Assembly: GCA_964615195.1 (NCBI GenBank)
Contig: CAZTNG010000006.1
Location: forward strand, 1 to 45,396
Length of the DNA stretch: 45,396 bases
DNA from: HGM20899 sp964615195
GTDB lineage: Bacteria > Pseudomonadota > Gammaproteobacteria > Enterobacterales > Succinivibrionaceae
Reading direction: 5' to 3'
Positions 17,644 through 26,628 of the stretch are shown here, one piece after another (position 1 is the first letter of the stretch; each line of letters begins with the position of its first letter). Under the pieces are notes generated by a model. The model did no database searches. It saw nothing but the letters and a program-made list of their open reading frames with translations, and had not been told where the DNA came from. A program made the translations under genes and the position numbers.

Positions 17644-17836
17644 AATAAGGTAATCCTTTACATAACTTTGCGATCCATTTCAGCTATAGTCGCAACACAA
17701 TTCTAGAGTATGAGATAGAAAGTTTCACTCTTTATATATGTAAAATTTTAATTAAAGCTGTAAATATTGCATTTTTCAGATGTTTTTTACGCGGAATATA
17801 CAATAAATCCTATTTTTAGAAGTGTTTTTCATAAAT

Positions 17837-17872
17837 AACAAACCCCAGTGGGTTTGTTCAACTTACTGGGGT
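17837..17872 (-). terminator. Terminator after ahpF-like gene, two alternative stems
   Basis: Two exclusive hairpins share sequence. One has arms AACAAACCC/GGGTTTGTT (17837-17845 and 17850-17858, 4-nt loop). The other has arms ACCCCAGT/ACTGGGGT (17842-17849 and 17865-17872). On the minus strand both end in a T-rich run. They lie about 80 nt past the ahpF-like stop and insulate it from the ECF-sigma operon. The rest of 17644-17954 is AT-rich and must hold the sigma operon promoter, which I cannot assign with confidence. Confidence 0.65.
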
Positions 17873-17954
17873 AACTACAAATTTATTAGGTTATTTGCTT
17901 TTTGTGAATAGTTCGTTTATTACTATCTTAAACTCTGACAAAATATTTAAAGAG

Positions 17955-19610
17955 TTAATCAATTAATTTTTTGTCCTTCAAAAAATCTAGTAATTGCTGA
18001 ATATTCTTTTTCCCAAAACTTACAATTTCATCATTAACAACTAAACATGGTACACTCATAACCTTATGCTTATCACGAATAGCTGGAAAATGATTGAGAT
18101 CATAAACTTCAGCTGTAATATTATTATTAAGCGTTGCTATTTTTTGAGCTGAAGTAACTAATTCAGGACACATAGTACAAGATAATGATACTAATATTTT
18201 AAAATCAATTTTTCTTGTTATAGACTTAATATCGTTTTTTAATGTCTCATCTATAGCTTGACCACTACCTGCGGCATTGTATAAACCTAATACAAAGGAT
18301 GTAAACTCATGTCCTCCAGGTACGCCATGGAATGCTAAGCCCGTAAATGTTCCATCACTACGCAAAATCTTAATACTTGGAGCATCTGAACTATCATCTG
18401 ATTGCACTTTCACATTAAGCTTATCAGTCAAATCTGCTAATGATTGTATGTAGTCCTTTAATTCAGTGGATACAGCAGATGAATTCAACTGTAAACTTAA
18501 GATAAGGTTATTCTCCATTCTCGCAAACACCGCATTTAATTGCGCTAGCATTTGTTCATCAAATAATGAATTAGTGTTTGCTTGTGCTTTAACAGCTTCT
18601 GACGACTTAGACTCTGTAATGACATTTAATTTTGGTTGCTTTGGTATAATGCCGGTTTCACGGTGAAGAATAGCTACAAATTTTTCAAGCTCTGTTGCAG
18701 CAATAGCCCCGTCACCTACAGCAGTCACTACTTGACGTAATTGCTTTACACATACATCACCAGCTGCAAAAAGGCCACTAATAGCTGTTTGCTGATTTTT
18801 ATCAGTTATAACATAGCCCTGTTCATTGCATATTGCCATTTTTTTCACTAATGCAGTTGCAGGTTCATATCCAGCAAATACGAACACCCCAAAAGTTTCA
18901 TTATCTAATGACTTAAATTCTGTAACCTCGCCAGTCTTATTATCCACGTAACGTAAATAATTTAATCCATCAGTTCCACTGACCTCTTCAACAGTTTTGT
19001 TAGTGAGAACAGTAACCTTTGGATTATTTTTAGATTCTTCTGCAGTTGCAGCAGCACAACTAAAATCATCACCTCTGACTAAAACTGTAACTTTACGCGC
19101 AAATTTTGTTAAAAATACGCTTTCTTCAGCAGCTGCAAAACCACCACCAACTACAAAAACATCCTTATTGGTAAAAAATTCACCATCGCATGTTGCGCAA
19201 TAAGCGACACCTCTACCTTTAAATTCTGACTCTCCTTTAAAACCAATGCTTCTTGGATGAGCACCAGTAGCTAAAAGTATCCCATAGCAATATAGGTCTC
19301 CACGAGTCGTATGAATAGTTTTAATTGATGTTTGAGCTTCTAAACCTGTAACTTCAACAAGCATAAATTCCGCACCGAAACCTTCTGCTTGCTTACGCAT
19401 ACCTTCTGTTAATTCGGCACCACTACATTTTATAATTCCAGGATAATTAACGACCTCTGAGGTAATTGTTATTTGACCGCCGAAGTGATCCTTCTCTAGT
19501 ACAAGCACGCGGTAACGAGCTCTTGCTAGATAAATAGCGGCGGTAAGCCCTGCTGGACCACCGCCGATAATGATCACGTCGTATAGTTTTGAATTATCGA
19601 CGTTTTGCAT
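17955..19610 (-). CDS. AhpF-like flavoprotein disulfide reductase
   Basis: This is an NAD(P)H-dependent FAD enzyme that probably reduces AhpC. The thioredoxin-reductase part comes first (residues 1-310), with FAD motif GGGPAG at 16-21, redox pair CATC at 138/141 and a second Rossmann motif near 153. After a linker there are two thioredoxin-fold domains, the last carrying CTMC at 478/481. E. coli AhpF has the thioredoxin folds at the N-terminus, so the order here is reversed. This matches the AhpF-homolog family found beside single ahpC genes (TIGR03143 by recollection). It lies 11 nt after ahpC, in one operon with perR. Confidence 0.9.
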   Translation of the reverse strand: MQNVDNSKLYDVIIIGGGPAGLTAAIYLARARYRVLVLEKDHFGGQITITSEVVNYPGIIKCSGAELTEGMRKQAEGFGAEFMLVEVTGLEAQTSIKTIHTTRGDLYCYGILLATGAHPRSIGFKGESEFKGRGVAYCATCDGEFFTNKDVFVVGGGFAAAEESVFLTKFARKVTVLVRGDDFSCAAATAEESKNNPKVTVLTNKTVEEVSGTDGLNYLRYVDNKTGEVTEFKSLDNETFGVFVFAGYEPATALVKKMAICNEQGYVITDKNQQTAISGLFAAGDVCVKQLRQVVTAVGDGAIAATELEKFVAILHRETGIIPKQPKLNVITESKSSEAVKAQANTNSLFDEQMLAQLNAVFARMENNLILSLQLNSSAVSTELKDYIQSLADLTDKLNVKVQSDDSSDAPSIKILRSDGTFTGLAFHGVPGGHEFTSFVLGLYNAAGSGQAIDETLKNDIKSITRKIDFKILVSLSCTMCPELVTSAQKIATLNNNITAEVYDLNHFPAIRDKHKVMSVPCLVVNDEIVSFGKKNIQQLLDFLKDKKLID

Positions 19611-19621
19611 AAAATTGTACC

Positions 19622-20185
19622 TTATAACTGACCAACTAAATCTAAACTTGGTTTCAAAGTTTTAGCACCAGGTTGCCACTTTGCAGGACAAACCTGATCG
19701 CCATGCTCAGCTACAAATTGGCAAGCTTGAAGTTTACGGAACAATTCATCTGCATTACGACCAACGTTTCCAGAATTTACTTCGTATGCAACAATTTTAC
19801 CCTGTGGATTTACAATAAAACTACCACGTTCAGCCATACCATCAGCTTCAATATATACCTCAAAATCTTTTGAAATAACATGAGTAGGATCTGCAAGCAT
19901 TACATACTCAAGCTTCTTAATACGTTCTGAAGCATCATGCCAAGCCTTGTGTACAAAGTGACTATCAGTTGATACAGAATAAATTTCACAACCTGCAGCC
20001 TTAAATTCAGCATACTTATTCTGCAAATCCTCTAGTTCTGTTGGACATACAAAGGTGAAATCAGCTGGATAAAAGAAGAACACGCTCCATTTACCAAGTA
20101 TATCTGCTTTGCTAACACCCTTAAATTCGCCCTGTTGGAAAGACTGCACATTAAAATCAGCTACTTCTTTATTAATTTGAGACAT
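19622..20185 (-). CDS. ahpC: Alkyl hydroperoxide reductase AhpC
   Basis: This is a typical 2-Cys peroxiredoxin that reduces H2O2 and organic peroxides. The peroxidatic Cys47 lies in ADFTFVCPTEL and the resolving Cys166 in GDQVCPAKW. The length of 187 equals that of enterobacterial AhpC. The C-terminal tail that makes such enzymes overoxidation-sensitive or robust lacks a YF ending. It sits between perR and the ahpF-like gene, so PerR derepression would raise both enzyme subunits. Confidence 0.97.
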   Translation of the reverse strand: MSQINKEVADFNVQSFQQGEFKGVSKADILGKWSVFFFYPADFTFVCPTELEDLQNKYAEFKAAGCEIYSVSTDSHFVHKAWHDASERIKKLEYVMLADPTHVISKDFEVYIEADGMAERGSFIVNPQGKIVAYEVNSGNVGRNADELFRKLQACQFVAEHGDQVCPAKWQPGAKTLKPSLDLVGQL

Positions 20186-20213
20186 AATATTTACTACCTT
20201 TTTAATTTACTAC

Positions 20214-20621
20214 TTAATTATCATGTATACAGTTTTCACATAAACCATCAATAACTAGTTTTATGCCTGTAATACTTACCCTATCTCCAAGGCTACAGAA
20301 GTTTTTTACACCTTCCATATCAATGGAATCTAAATCCTTAACTGCTCCGCATTTAGTACACACAAAATGTGCATGTACATCACACCTAGCATCGTAACGT
20401 TCCGCATTATCTGCAATTGCTACACATTGAATTTTTCCGAGTTCTTCAAGTAATCTAAGATTGCGATAAACAGTTGCTAAACTTAAATTTGGCACATCAT
20501 TAAACAATCCTTTGTAAATCATATCTGCCGATGGATGCTCTTTTGAATTAAGCAAATACTTATAAATTTGCTCTCTTTGCTTAGAGTAACGTAGCTTCTG
20601 GGCATTTGGTTCTAAGTTCAT
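20214..20621 (-). CDS. perR: Peroxide-sensing Fur-family regulator PerR
   Basis: This metal-dependent repressor has an N-terminal winged helix (LSLATVYRNLRLL). Structural zinc ligands Cys88, Cys91, Cys128 and Cys131 are present. All five regulatory-site ligands known from Bacillus subtilis PerR align: His29, Asp77, His83, His85 and Asp96. The last is Asp rather than the Glu usual in Fur, which is the accepted discriminator for PerR. In PerR, Fe-catalysed oxidation of the two His releases DNA. It leads the perR-ahpC-ahpF operon, the natural PerR target. The start follows an AGGA Shine-Dalgarno. Confidence 0.92.
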   Translation of the reverse strand: MNLEPNAQKLRYSKQREQIYKYLLNSKEHPSADMIYKGLFNDVPNLSLATVYRNLRLLEELGKIQCVAIADNAERYDARCDVHAHFVCTKCGAVKDLDSIDMEGVKNFCSLGDRVSITGIKLVIDGLCENCIHDN

Positions 20622-21121
20622 AAATAATATCCTGTTATTTTGATTTATAGTGTCTCAAACTAAAATTCATTCGCGTAATATATCAAATTCTCATCATTTA
20701 ATCTAATAACAACAAATTTAATTTTATTCAATTAACCATAACTTAAAACTTAATAATAATTTACTTTAAATTTCTTTAATTGATTCTAAAAATTTACCTT
20801 TATCTTAATCTTTAACTCAGTTCTTACTTTTATTATACAGCTTTAATTGATAATAACAATAATGATTATCATTATTGTTATTAAAATAACAAATATCGTT
20901 TATTTTTTATACAAAAAATAATATTTACATAGAATTTCACGAAGGTATTTAAATAATTTGAGGTTTAGTGGTAAGAATTATTAAGAAAATTAATTCTTGT
21001 CTTGAACAAAAATTTATTATTTCAATAAGAGAATTGGTGTTGTTAATCAACATTAAAATAGCAACTGATCTATAATAGATAATGATTATTGAAACAACCA
21101 TCGTAAAAATACTGAATATCT
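20622..21121. other. perR-mfd divergent intergenic region
   Basis: These 500 bases carry both divergent promoters but no gene that I can support. The clear element is the Fur/PerR-type palindrome at 20851-20883, given separately. A second, half-conserved copy, GATAATGATTATTG, lies at 21079-21092, about 30 nt upstream of mfd. The remainder is AT-rich without repeats. Confidence 0.5.
20851..20883. promoter_or_regulatory. Fur/PerR-type operator palindrome
   Basis: A 33-bp perfect palindrome has 16-bp arms (TAATAACAATAATGAT and its complement) around a central T. Its middle 19 bases match the E. coli Fur consensus box at 16 of 19 positions and also have the 7-1-7 shape bound by Fur-family dimers. 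It lies 230 nt upstream of perR and 240 nt upstream of mfd. PerR itself or an unseen Fur could bind it. Confidence 0.65.
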
Positions 21122-24100
21122 ATGTTTAATTACCTAAAGCTACCAACACTAGCTAATGATCAAAAAATCCATAAACTTGCACTTTCAAACACTATTGGCT
21201 TAGCATCAGCTCTTTCAATATCTCAAATATCTAGGCAAACAACGGCTTGTACCCTTGTTATAACTAGTGGAGCACAAGAAGCAATTACTCTTGAACAGGA
21301 TTTGTCTTATCTTTTAGGTTCTGACAATGTAATATTCTTTCCTGATTGGGAAACATTACCTTATGATACATTTTCACCGTATCAAGATATAGTATCAAAA
21401 CGCTTAGAGATTCTCTCACGTTTACCTTCTTTACAAAATAAAGTAATAATTACAACTGTTGCCACATCAATGGTTAAATTAGCTCCATCGTCTTTTATTG
21501 TTAGAGAAACACTTTTTTTAAATAAGGGTGAAATTTTAGATCTAAATAGTTTCAGAACTAAACTTGCAGATGCTGGTTATATATCTGTAAGACAAGTTCT
21601 AGAGCATGGTGAATTTTCAATACGTGGTTCAATTATTGATATATTTCCTATGGGCAGTAATCAGCCATATCGCATAGATCTTTTTGATAATGAAGTTGAT
21701 TCAATTAGTATTTTTGATTTAGAAACCCAACGGTCACTAAAAAAAATAGATAAAATTAGTCTATTACCTGCACATGAATTTCCTATTGATGATGTTGCCA
21801 TAAACACATTCCGTAAAAACTACCGTGAAGTGTTTATGCCATCAGATATAACAAAACATAATATTTATCAACAAATTAGTCATAAACAAATTCCTGCAGG
21901 TATTGAATATTATTTACCTCTATTTTTTGAACAAACATCATCGATATTTGAATATCTTCCACAAAATAGCATTGTGGTAACTCTTGATAATATTCAATCT
22001 GTAGCAGATGAATTTTATGAAGATGTATTAGCAAGAGCAAATCGCTATACTAGTAATCCAGATCATCCTAGTTTACCAGCAAAAGATCTGTTTATTCCTG
22101 CAACAGATATTTTTAACTTTATCTCAAAATTCAACAGCTTTAGATTAAGTTCATATCCTTCTAGTAATACTAAAAATACAGATCTTGACTGCAAAACTTT
22201 ACCTCCTTTAGCACTTAATCATACAAAGGATAATCCAACTGAAGAATTACAAAAATTTATTCAAGAATTCTCCGGTAAAATATTATTTTCTGTTGCTAGT
22301 GATGGACGTAAATCTATCCTTTTTGATTTATTGCACAAATTTATAACTCTACCGGAAGTTTCATCTTTAGAAGAATTTGTTTTAGGTTCGCAAAAAATAG
22401 CAATAGCTATTACTCCTTTTACTAAAGGTGTAATTATTGATAATAATTTAGCAATTATTACTGAAACTGAATTGCTAGGTTCGTCATATGCTACCTCAAG
22501 AAAACGAGGAAGAAGTCGCACAATTAATCCTGATGCAATAATAAAAAATTTAGCTGAATTAACTCCAGGTGAATTTATCGTGCATGAACAATACGGCATT
22601 GGTAAATACATGGGATTAGAAACCCTAACAATAGATAACATCAAAGCCGAATTTGTATCATTACAATATGCAAAAGAAGCACAAATGTTCGTACCTATCA
22701 CGAACCTATATTTGTTATCTCGCTATTCAGGTCAGCAAAATGTAGAACTATCCAAGCTTGGCACAGATGCTTGGAAAAAGGCCCGTAATAAAGCAATTAA
22801 TAAAATTAAGGATGTTGCAGCAAACTTACTCGACATCTATGCTAAAAGAGCTCTTAAAAAAGGTTTTCAATACCATATTGATCGTTCTGATTATGCTAAA
22901 TTTGCTGCCGGCTTTGGTTACCAAACAACAGAAGATCAAGAAAATGCTATAAATGCCGTACTTGATGATATGGCCTCAACTAAACCTATGGACAGGTTAA
23001 TTTGCGGTGATGTAGGCTTTGGAAAAACAGAGGTTGCAATGCGTGCGGCATTTATCGCTGCCTCTAACAATAAACAGGTAGCTATTCTTGTACCCACAAC
23101 TCTTTTAGCAGATCAGCATTATGAGAGCTTTAGAGATCGCTTTGCTGGCACACCAATTGAAATAGCATCAATTAGTAGATTTAAAAGTGCCGCAGAACAA
23201 AAAAAGGTTTTACAAAGTGCGGCAGAAGGTAAAGTTGATATTCTTATAGGAACCCATAAACTTCTTAGTAAATCATTAAATTTTAAAAACCTTGGATTAC
23301 TTATAGTTGATGAAGAACATAGATTTGGTGTTGCTCAAAAAGAAAAAATAAAAGCTCTGCGCGCTGAAGTTGATATATTAACTATGACAGCAACTCCAAT
23401 ACCTAGAACATTAAACATGGCGATGAATGGCATTAGAGATTTATCGATTATTGCAACTCCTCCTGCTAAACGATTAGCTGTAAGAACATTTGTTCATGAA
23501 CATGATGAAACACTAATAAGAGAAGCTGTACTGCGAGAACTTAAACGCGGTGGTCAAATTTATTATCTACATAACGATGTAGATTCAATTAACAAAGTGT
23601 CTGAATCTTTATCACAAATAGTTCCTGAAGCTAAAATTGCTGTTGCTCATGCTCAATTACCTGAACGAGAATTAGCAAGAATCATGCATGATTTTTATCA
23701 TCAACGTTTCAATCTACTAGTTTGCTCTACCATTATTGAAACTGGTATTGATGTACCTACTGCTAATACTATTATTATGGATAGAGCTGATAAACTAGGA
23801 CTAGCCCAATTGCATCAACTTAGAGGTCGCGTTGGACGTTCTCATCATCAAGCTTACGCCTACCTACTAACACCTCCAAGTGATGTTCTAAGCGCTGATG
23901 CTAAAAAACGTTTACATGCAATTGCCTCACTCGAAGAACTCGGTAGCGGATTTATCCTAGCTACACAAGATTTGGAAATTCGTGGTGCAGGTGAAATCTT
24001 AGGAGATGAACAATCAGGACAAATTGAAGATATTGGTTTTAATCTCTATACCGAGATGCTAGAAGCAGCTATTGAAGCAATCAAAGAAGGTCGTGATATT

Positions 24101-24574
24101 AATGAGGACACATTGAATAGCCGTGAAACATCTATAGAATTACATATTCCAGTACTATTTCCAAGTAATTATATTTTTGATGTAACCACTAGACTTTCTT
24201 TTTATAAGCGTTTAGCTTCATGTCTAACACATGAAGATATAAATGAATTTAGAGCTGAAATTATCGACAGATTTGGCAAATTACCAACTGAAACGCAAAA
24301 CCTAATTAAAATAGCAGATCTACGTGTTCTTGCGCGTCGCTTAGGTATCACTGCCATTGAAATGAATTCTCGTTATGGATCCATTGCCTTCGGAGATAAA
24401 ATAAATATTAAATTTGAATATTTAACTGGACTAATTACCGGGAATTTTGATACCTTCCGCCCTGATGGCAGTAAAGGATTAAAAATAATTCATAAAACTG
24501 AAAAACCTGAAGAACGCCTAAACTTTATTGAAAAACTTATTAAGGAGATGAATGATCATTATGAAAACTCCTAG
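21122..24574 (+). CDS. mfd: Transcription-repair coupling factor Mfd
   Basis: Mfd is an SF2 translocase that removes stalled RNA polymerase from lesions and recruits UvrA. The N-terminal UvrB-like region (about 1-330) includes FPDWETLPYD. The RNA-polymerase-interacting domain (about 465-530) has EFIVHEQYGIGKY. Helicase motifs follow: Walker A GDVGFGKTE (about 638), DEEH (about 737), TATPIPRTL and QLRGRVGRS. The TRG and C-terminal regulatory domain end the protein. The length of 1150 is standard. The Shine-Dalgarno is weak. Its last codons overlap the following small gene. Confidence 0.98.
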   Translation: MFNYLKLPTLANDQKIHKLALSNTIGLASALSISQISRQTTACTLVITSGAQEAITLEQDLSYLLGSDNVIFFPDWETLPYDTFSPYQDIVSKRLEILSRLPSLQNKVIITTVATSMVKLAPSSFIVRETLFLNKGEILDLNSFRTKLADAGYISVRQVLEHGEFSIRGSIIDIFPMGSNQPYRIDLFDNEVDSISIFDLETQRSLKKIDKISLLPAHEFPIDDVAINTFRKNYREVFMPSDITKHNIYQQISHKQIPAGIEYYLPLFFEQTSSIFEYLPQNSIVVTLDNIQSVADEFYEDVLARANRYTSNPDHPSLPAKDLFIPATDIFNFISKFNSFRLSSYPSSNTKNTDLDCKTLPPLALNHTKDNPTEELQKFIQEFSGKILFSVASDGRKSILFDLLHKFITLPEVSSLEEFVLGSQKIAIAITPFTKGVIIDNNLAIITETELLGSSYATSRKRGRSRTINPDAIIKNLAELTPGEFIVHEQYGIGKYMGLETLTIDNIKAEFVSLQYAKEAQMFVPITNLYLLSRYSGQQNVELSKLGTDAWKKARNKAINKIKDVAANLLDIYAKRALKKGFQYHIDRSDYAKFAAGFGYQTTEDQENAINAVLDDMASTKPMDRLICGDVGFGKTEVAMRAAFIAASNNKQVAILVPTTLLADQHYESFRDRFAGTPIEIASISRFKSAAEQKKVLQSAAEGKVDILIGTHKLLSKSLNFKNLGLLIVDEEHRFGVAQKEKIKALRAEVDILTMTATPIPRTLNMAMNGIRDLSIIATPPAKRLAVRTFVHEHDETLIREAVLRELKRGGQIYYLHNDVDSINKVSESLSQIVPEAKIAVAHAQLPERELARIMHDFYHQRFNLLVCSTIIETGIDVPTANTIIMDRADKLGLAQLHQLRGRVGRSHHQAYAYLLTPPSDVLSADAKKRLHAIASLEELGSGFILATQDLEIRGAGEILGDEQSGQIEDIGFNLYTEMLEAAIEAIKEGRDINEDTLNSRETSIELHIPVLFPSNYIFDVTTRLSFYKRLASCLTHEDINEFRAEIIDRFGKLPTETQNLIKIADLRVLARRLGITAIEMNSRYGSIAFGDKINIKFEYLTGLITGNFDTFRPDGSKGLKIIHKTEKPEERLNFIEKLIKEMNDHYENS

Positions 24575-24971
24575 CTTTTGGTTAGCTACAATTATTCTGC
24601 TTATTGCCTCAAACTGTTTTGCTATTCCAACAATAGATAAGGAACAGCTTAAAGCTGCAGCTACATTAGCAGATAAAGAAAGACAGCAAGAAGCTTATGC
24701 TAAAAACCCTTTTGCTAAAGATGTTGAAAAATACTGCTTAACGATGGCAGGTTTTAGATTAGGTAAAGCATATAAAGTTTCTATAACCGATAGACGCATA
24801 CCTGAAAATGGACAACTAATTGGTAATTACACTATCGTTGGTAATGCAGAAGGTTTACCAAAACTTAGCTTTTTATGTAAAACTGAAGTATCAAATAATA
24901 AGAAAATTCAGCTTTTAGAATTTCAACTTTATGAAGTTGTTCATCAAGAAGAAAAAGAGGCAACAAAATGA
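24552..24971 (+). CDS. Small exported protein of unknown function
   Basis: The 139 residues start with a signal peptide (about 1-24, ending CFA). A charged helix and a compact domain follow, with Cys57 and Cys118 that could form a disulfide. I do not recognise the family. The gene overlaps the mfd 3' end by 23 nt with Shine-Dalgarno AAGGAG inside mfd, and its stop overlaps the ycdX start (ATGA). It is therefore translationally coupled in an mfd-orf-ycdX operon. An ATG at 24561 is a possible alternative start. It is most likely periplasmic. Confidence 0.75.
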   Translation: MIIMKTPSFWLATIILLIASNCFAIPTIDKEQLKAAATLADKERQQEAYAKNPFAKDVEKYCLTMAGFRLGKAYKVSITDRRIPENGQLIGNYTIVGNAEGLPKLSFLCKTEVSNNKKIQLLEFQLYEVVHQEEKEATK

Positions 24972-25738
24972 TAAATGATTTTTTACCTGTAGATCTGCAT
25001 ACTCATACTTGTGCTACAGCACATGCCTTTAGTACACTTTTTGAAAATATAATGATTGCTAAAGAAAAAGGGATGAAGATGATCGCAATTACTGATCATG
25101 GTCCAGATTTACCAGATTCCCCTCATCCTTTTCATTATTGGAACCAACAATCCTCCATACCTGCTGTAGTTAATGGAATTATAGTCTTAAAAGGAATTGA
25201 AGCTAATTTTATTAAAGGTGGTATTACGGATTGCTCTGATAAACTTTATCAAGCTTTAGATATTGTTATAGGTGGTTGCCATCCTCATGTGCTAACAAAT
25301 GCTGATATAGATGAAAATACCCAAATAGTAATAAGTATTCTAAAAAGCGGACATCTAGATATACTTACACATCCAGGTGATCCTTCATTTCCAAAGGATT
25401 ATGAAGCAATTATAAAAACAGCTGCTGATTTAGGAATTGTCATTGAAATAAATTCATCAAGTGGGATATCTTCTAGAAGAGGAAGCACACCTAATTGCAT
25501 AGAAATTGCAAAACTGTGCGTTAAACATCAAGTACAAATGTGTATTAATTCTGATGCACATTTTTGCACCAATGTAGGCAATTTTAAACACGCTTTTGAA
25601 ATCGTTCGTGAAGCTTCAGTTCCTCAAGAACTAATTCTAAACACTTCACCATTAAAGGTATTAAATTATCTTCAACAACGTGGTCATACATCTCTAACAC
25701 CTTATTTTGAATATCTAGCGCAACAAAATAACAGCTAA
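24968..25738 (+). CDS. ycdX: PHP-domain phosphatase, YcdX family
   Basis: This is a trinuclear zinc PHP-family phosphoesterase. Metal-binding motifs are all visible: VDLHTHT near the N-terminus, AITDHG (about 37-42), GIEANF, GGCHPH, LTHPGD, EINSSS and NSDAHF near residue 198. The length of 256 is close to that of E. coli YcdX (245). The physiological substrate is not firmly known for the family. The start codon overlaps the preceding stop. Confidence 0.92.
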   Translation: MINDFLPVDLHTHTCATAHAFSTLFENIMIAKEKGMKMIAITDHGPDLPDSPHPFHYWNQQSSIPAVVNGIIVLKGIEANFIKGGITDCSDKLYQALDIVIGGCHPHVLTNADIDENTQIVISILKSGHLDILTHPGDPSFPKDYEAIIKTAADLGIVIEINSSSGISSRRGSTPNCIEIAKLCVKHQVQMCINSDAHFCTNVGNFKHAFEIVREASVPQELILNTSPLKVLNYLQQRGHTSLTPYFEYLAQQNNS

Positions 25739-25761
25739 AAGGTTAGAAATATATCATTAAA

Positions 25762-25798
25762 ATAAAAAAAACAGCCACCGCAAATATATTTAGGTGGC
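25762..25798 (-). terminator. Terminator of yebC (aspS-yebC operon)
   Basis: On the minus strand GCCACC/GGTGGC arms (25793-25798 and 25774-25779) with a 13-nt loop are followed by a run of eight or more T residues. It lies about 30 nt past the yebC stop. Seen from the plus strand it may also help end the mfd-ycdX transcript, although no T-run follows there. Confidence 0.8.
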
Positions 25799-25827
25799 AG
25801 TTTACGAACAACATGATACTTAAAGTA

Positions 25828-26571
25828 TTAACCTAAGGTTGCAGCAATTTCATCACTGATCTGACCATTATGGTAAACTTCCTGCACGTCATCAAGATCT
25901 TCAAAGTAATCTACAAGCTTCATGAATGTTTCAGCATGATCAGCATCAACATCTGCGTCAGTTGAAGCAATCATTGTTACTTGAGCATTAGTATGCTTTA
26001 GACCTGCATTTTCAACAGCATCTAATACTGAACCGAAGCTTTCAGGAGTAGTATAAATATCGATTGAACCATCATCATTGGTTATAACATCATCAGCACC
26101 TGCATCTAATGCTATTTCCATTATCTTTTCTTCATCACCTTCTTCAAAGCTGATAACACCCTTCTTAGAGAAGAGATAAGATACTGAACCATCAGTACCT
26201 AAATTACCACCAAACTTTGTAAAACCATGACGTACATCAGAAACTGTACGCTTACGATTATCAGTCATGCATTCAACCATGATAGCTGTACCGCAAGGAC
26301 CGTAACCTTCATAAATTATGGTTTCAAGTTCTGCACCATCACCACTACCAACACCACGCTCAATAGCGCGATTAACTGTATCACGAGTCATATTCTGTGA
26401 TAAAGCTGATGCTACAGCTGCACGAAGACGTGGATTTGAATTTTGATCTGCACCACCAATACGCGCTGAAGTTGTGATTTCACGAATAAGCTTAGTAAAA
26501 GCCTTACCACGCTTTGCATCCTGAGCAGCCTTACGGAAGCGGATGTTCGCCCATTTACTATGACCTGACAT
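25828..26571 (-). CDS. yebC: YebC/PmpR family protein
   Basis: This is a conserved three-domain protein of the YebC/TACO1 family, long annotated as a transcriptional regulator and more recently tied to translation of difficult motifs. The N-terminus MSGHSKWANIRFRKAAQDAKRG is diagnostic, as are TVSDVRHGFTKFGGNLGTDG and the C-terminal DDVQEVYHN. The length of 247 is typical. It follows aspS with a hairpin between them, and a strong AGGAGAT Shine-Dalgarno precedes its ATG. Confidence 0.97.
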   Translation of the reverse strand: MSGHSKWANIRFRKAAQDAKRGKAFTKLIREITTSARIGGADQNSNPRLRAAVASALSQNMTRDTVNRAIERGVGSGDGAELETIIYEGYGPCGTAIMVECMTDNRKRTVSDVRHGFTKFGGNLGTDGSVSYLFSKKGVISFEEGDEEKIMEIALDAGADDVITNDDGSIDIYTTPESFGSVLDAVENAGLKHTNAQVTMIASTDADVDADHAETFMKLVDYFEDLDDVQEVYHNGQISDEIAATLG

Positions 26572-26594
26572 ATCATATCTCCTAAATATATTGC

Positions 26595-26620
26595 AAAAGG
26601 ATGGTCCCCCATCCTTTTTT
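26595..26620. terminator. Hairpin between aspS and yebC
   Basis: AAAAGGATGG and CCATCCTTTT form a 10-bp stem around a 4-nt loop, with T runs on both sides. On the minus strand it lies 9 nt past the aspS stop and before the yebC Shine-Dalgarno, so it probably acts as a partial terminator that lowers yebC expression relative to aspS. Confidence 0.7.
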
Positions 26621-26628
26621 ATGAATTA

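Noticed and set aside
17644..17760. Autoregulatory ECF promoter before the sigma gene
   Set aside because: TGAAACTTT resembles the -35 box, but the CGTTT -10 box is missing at the required spacing; not supported.
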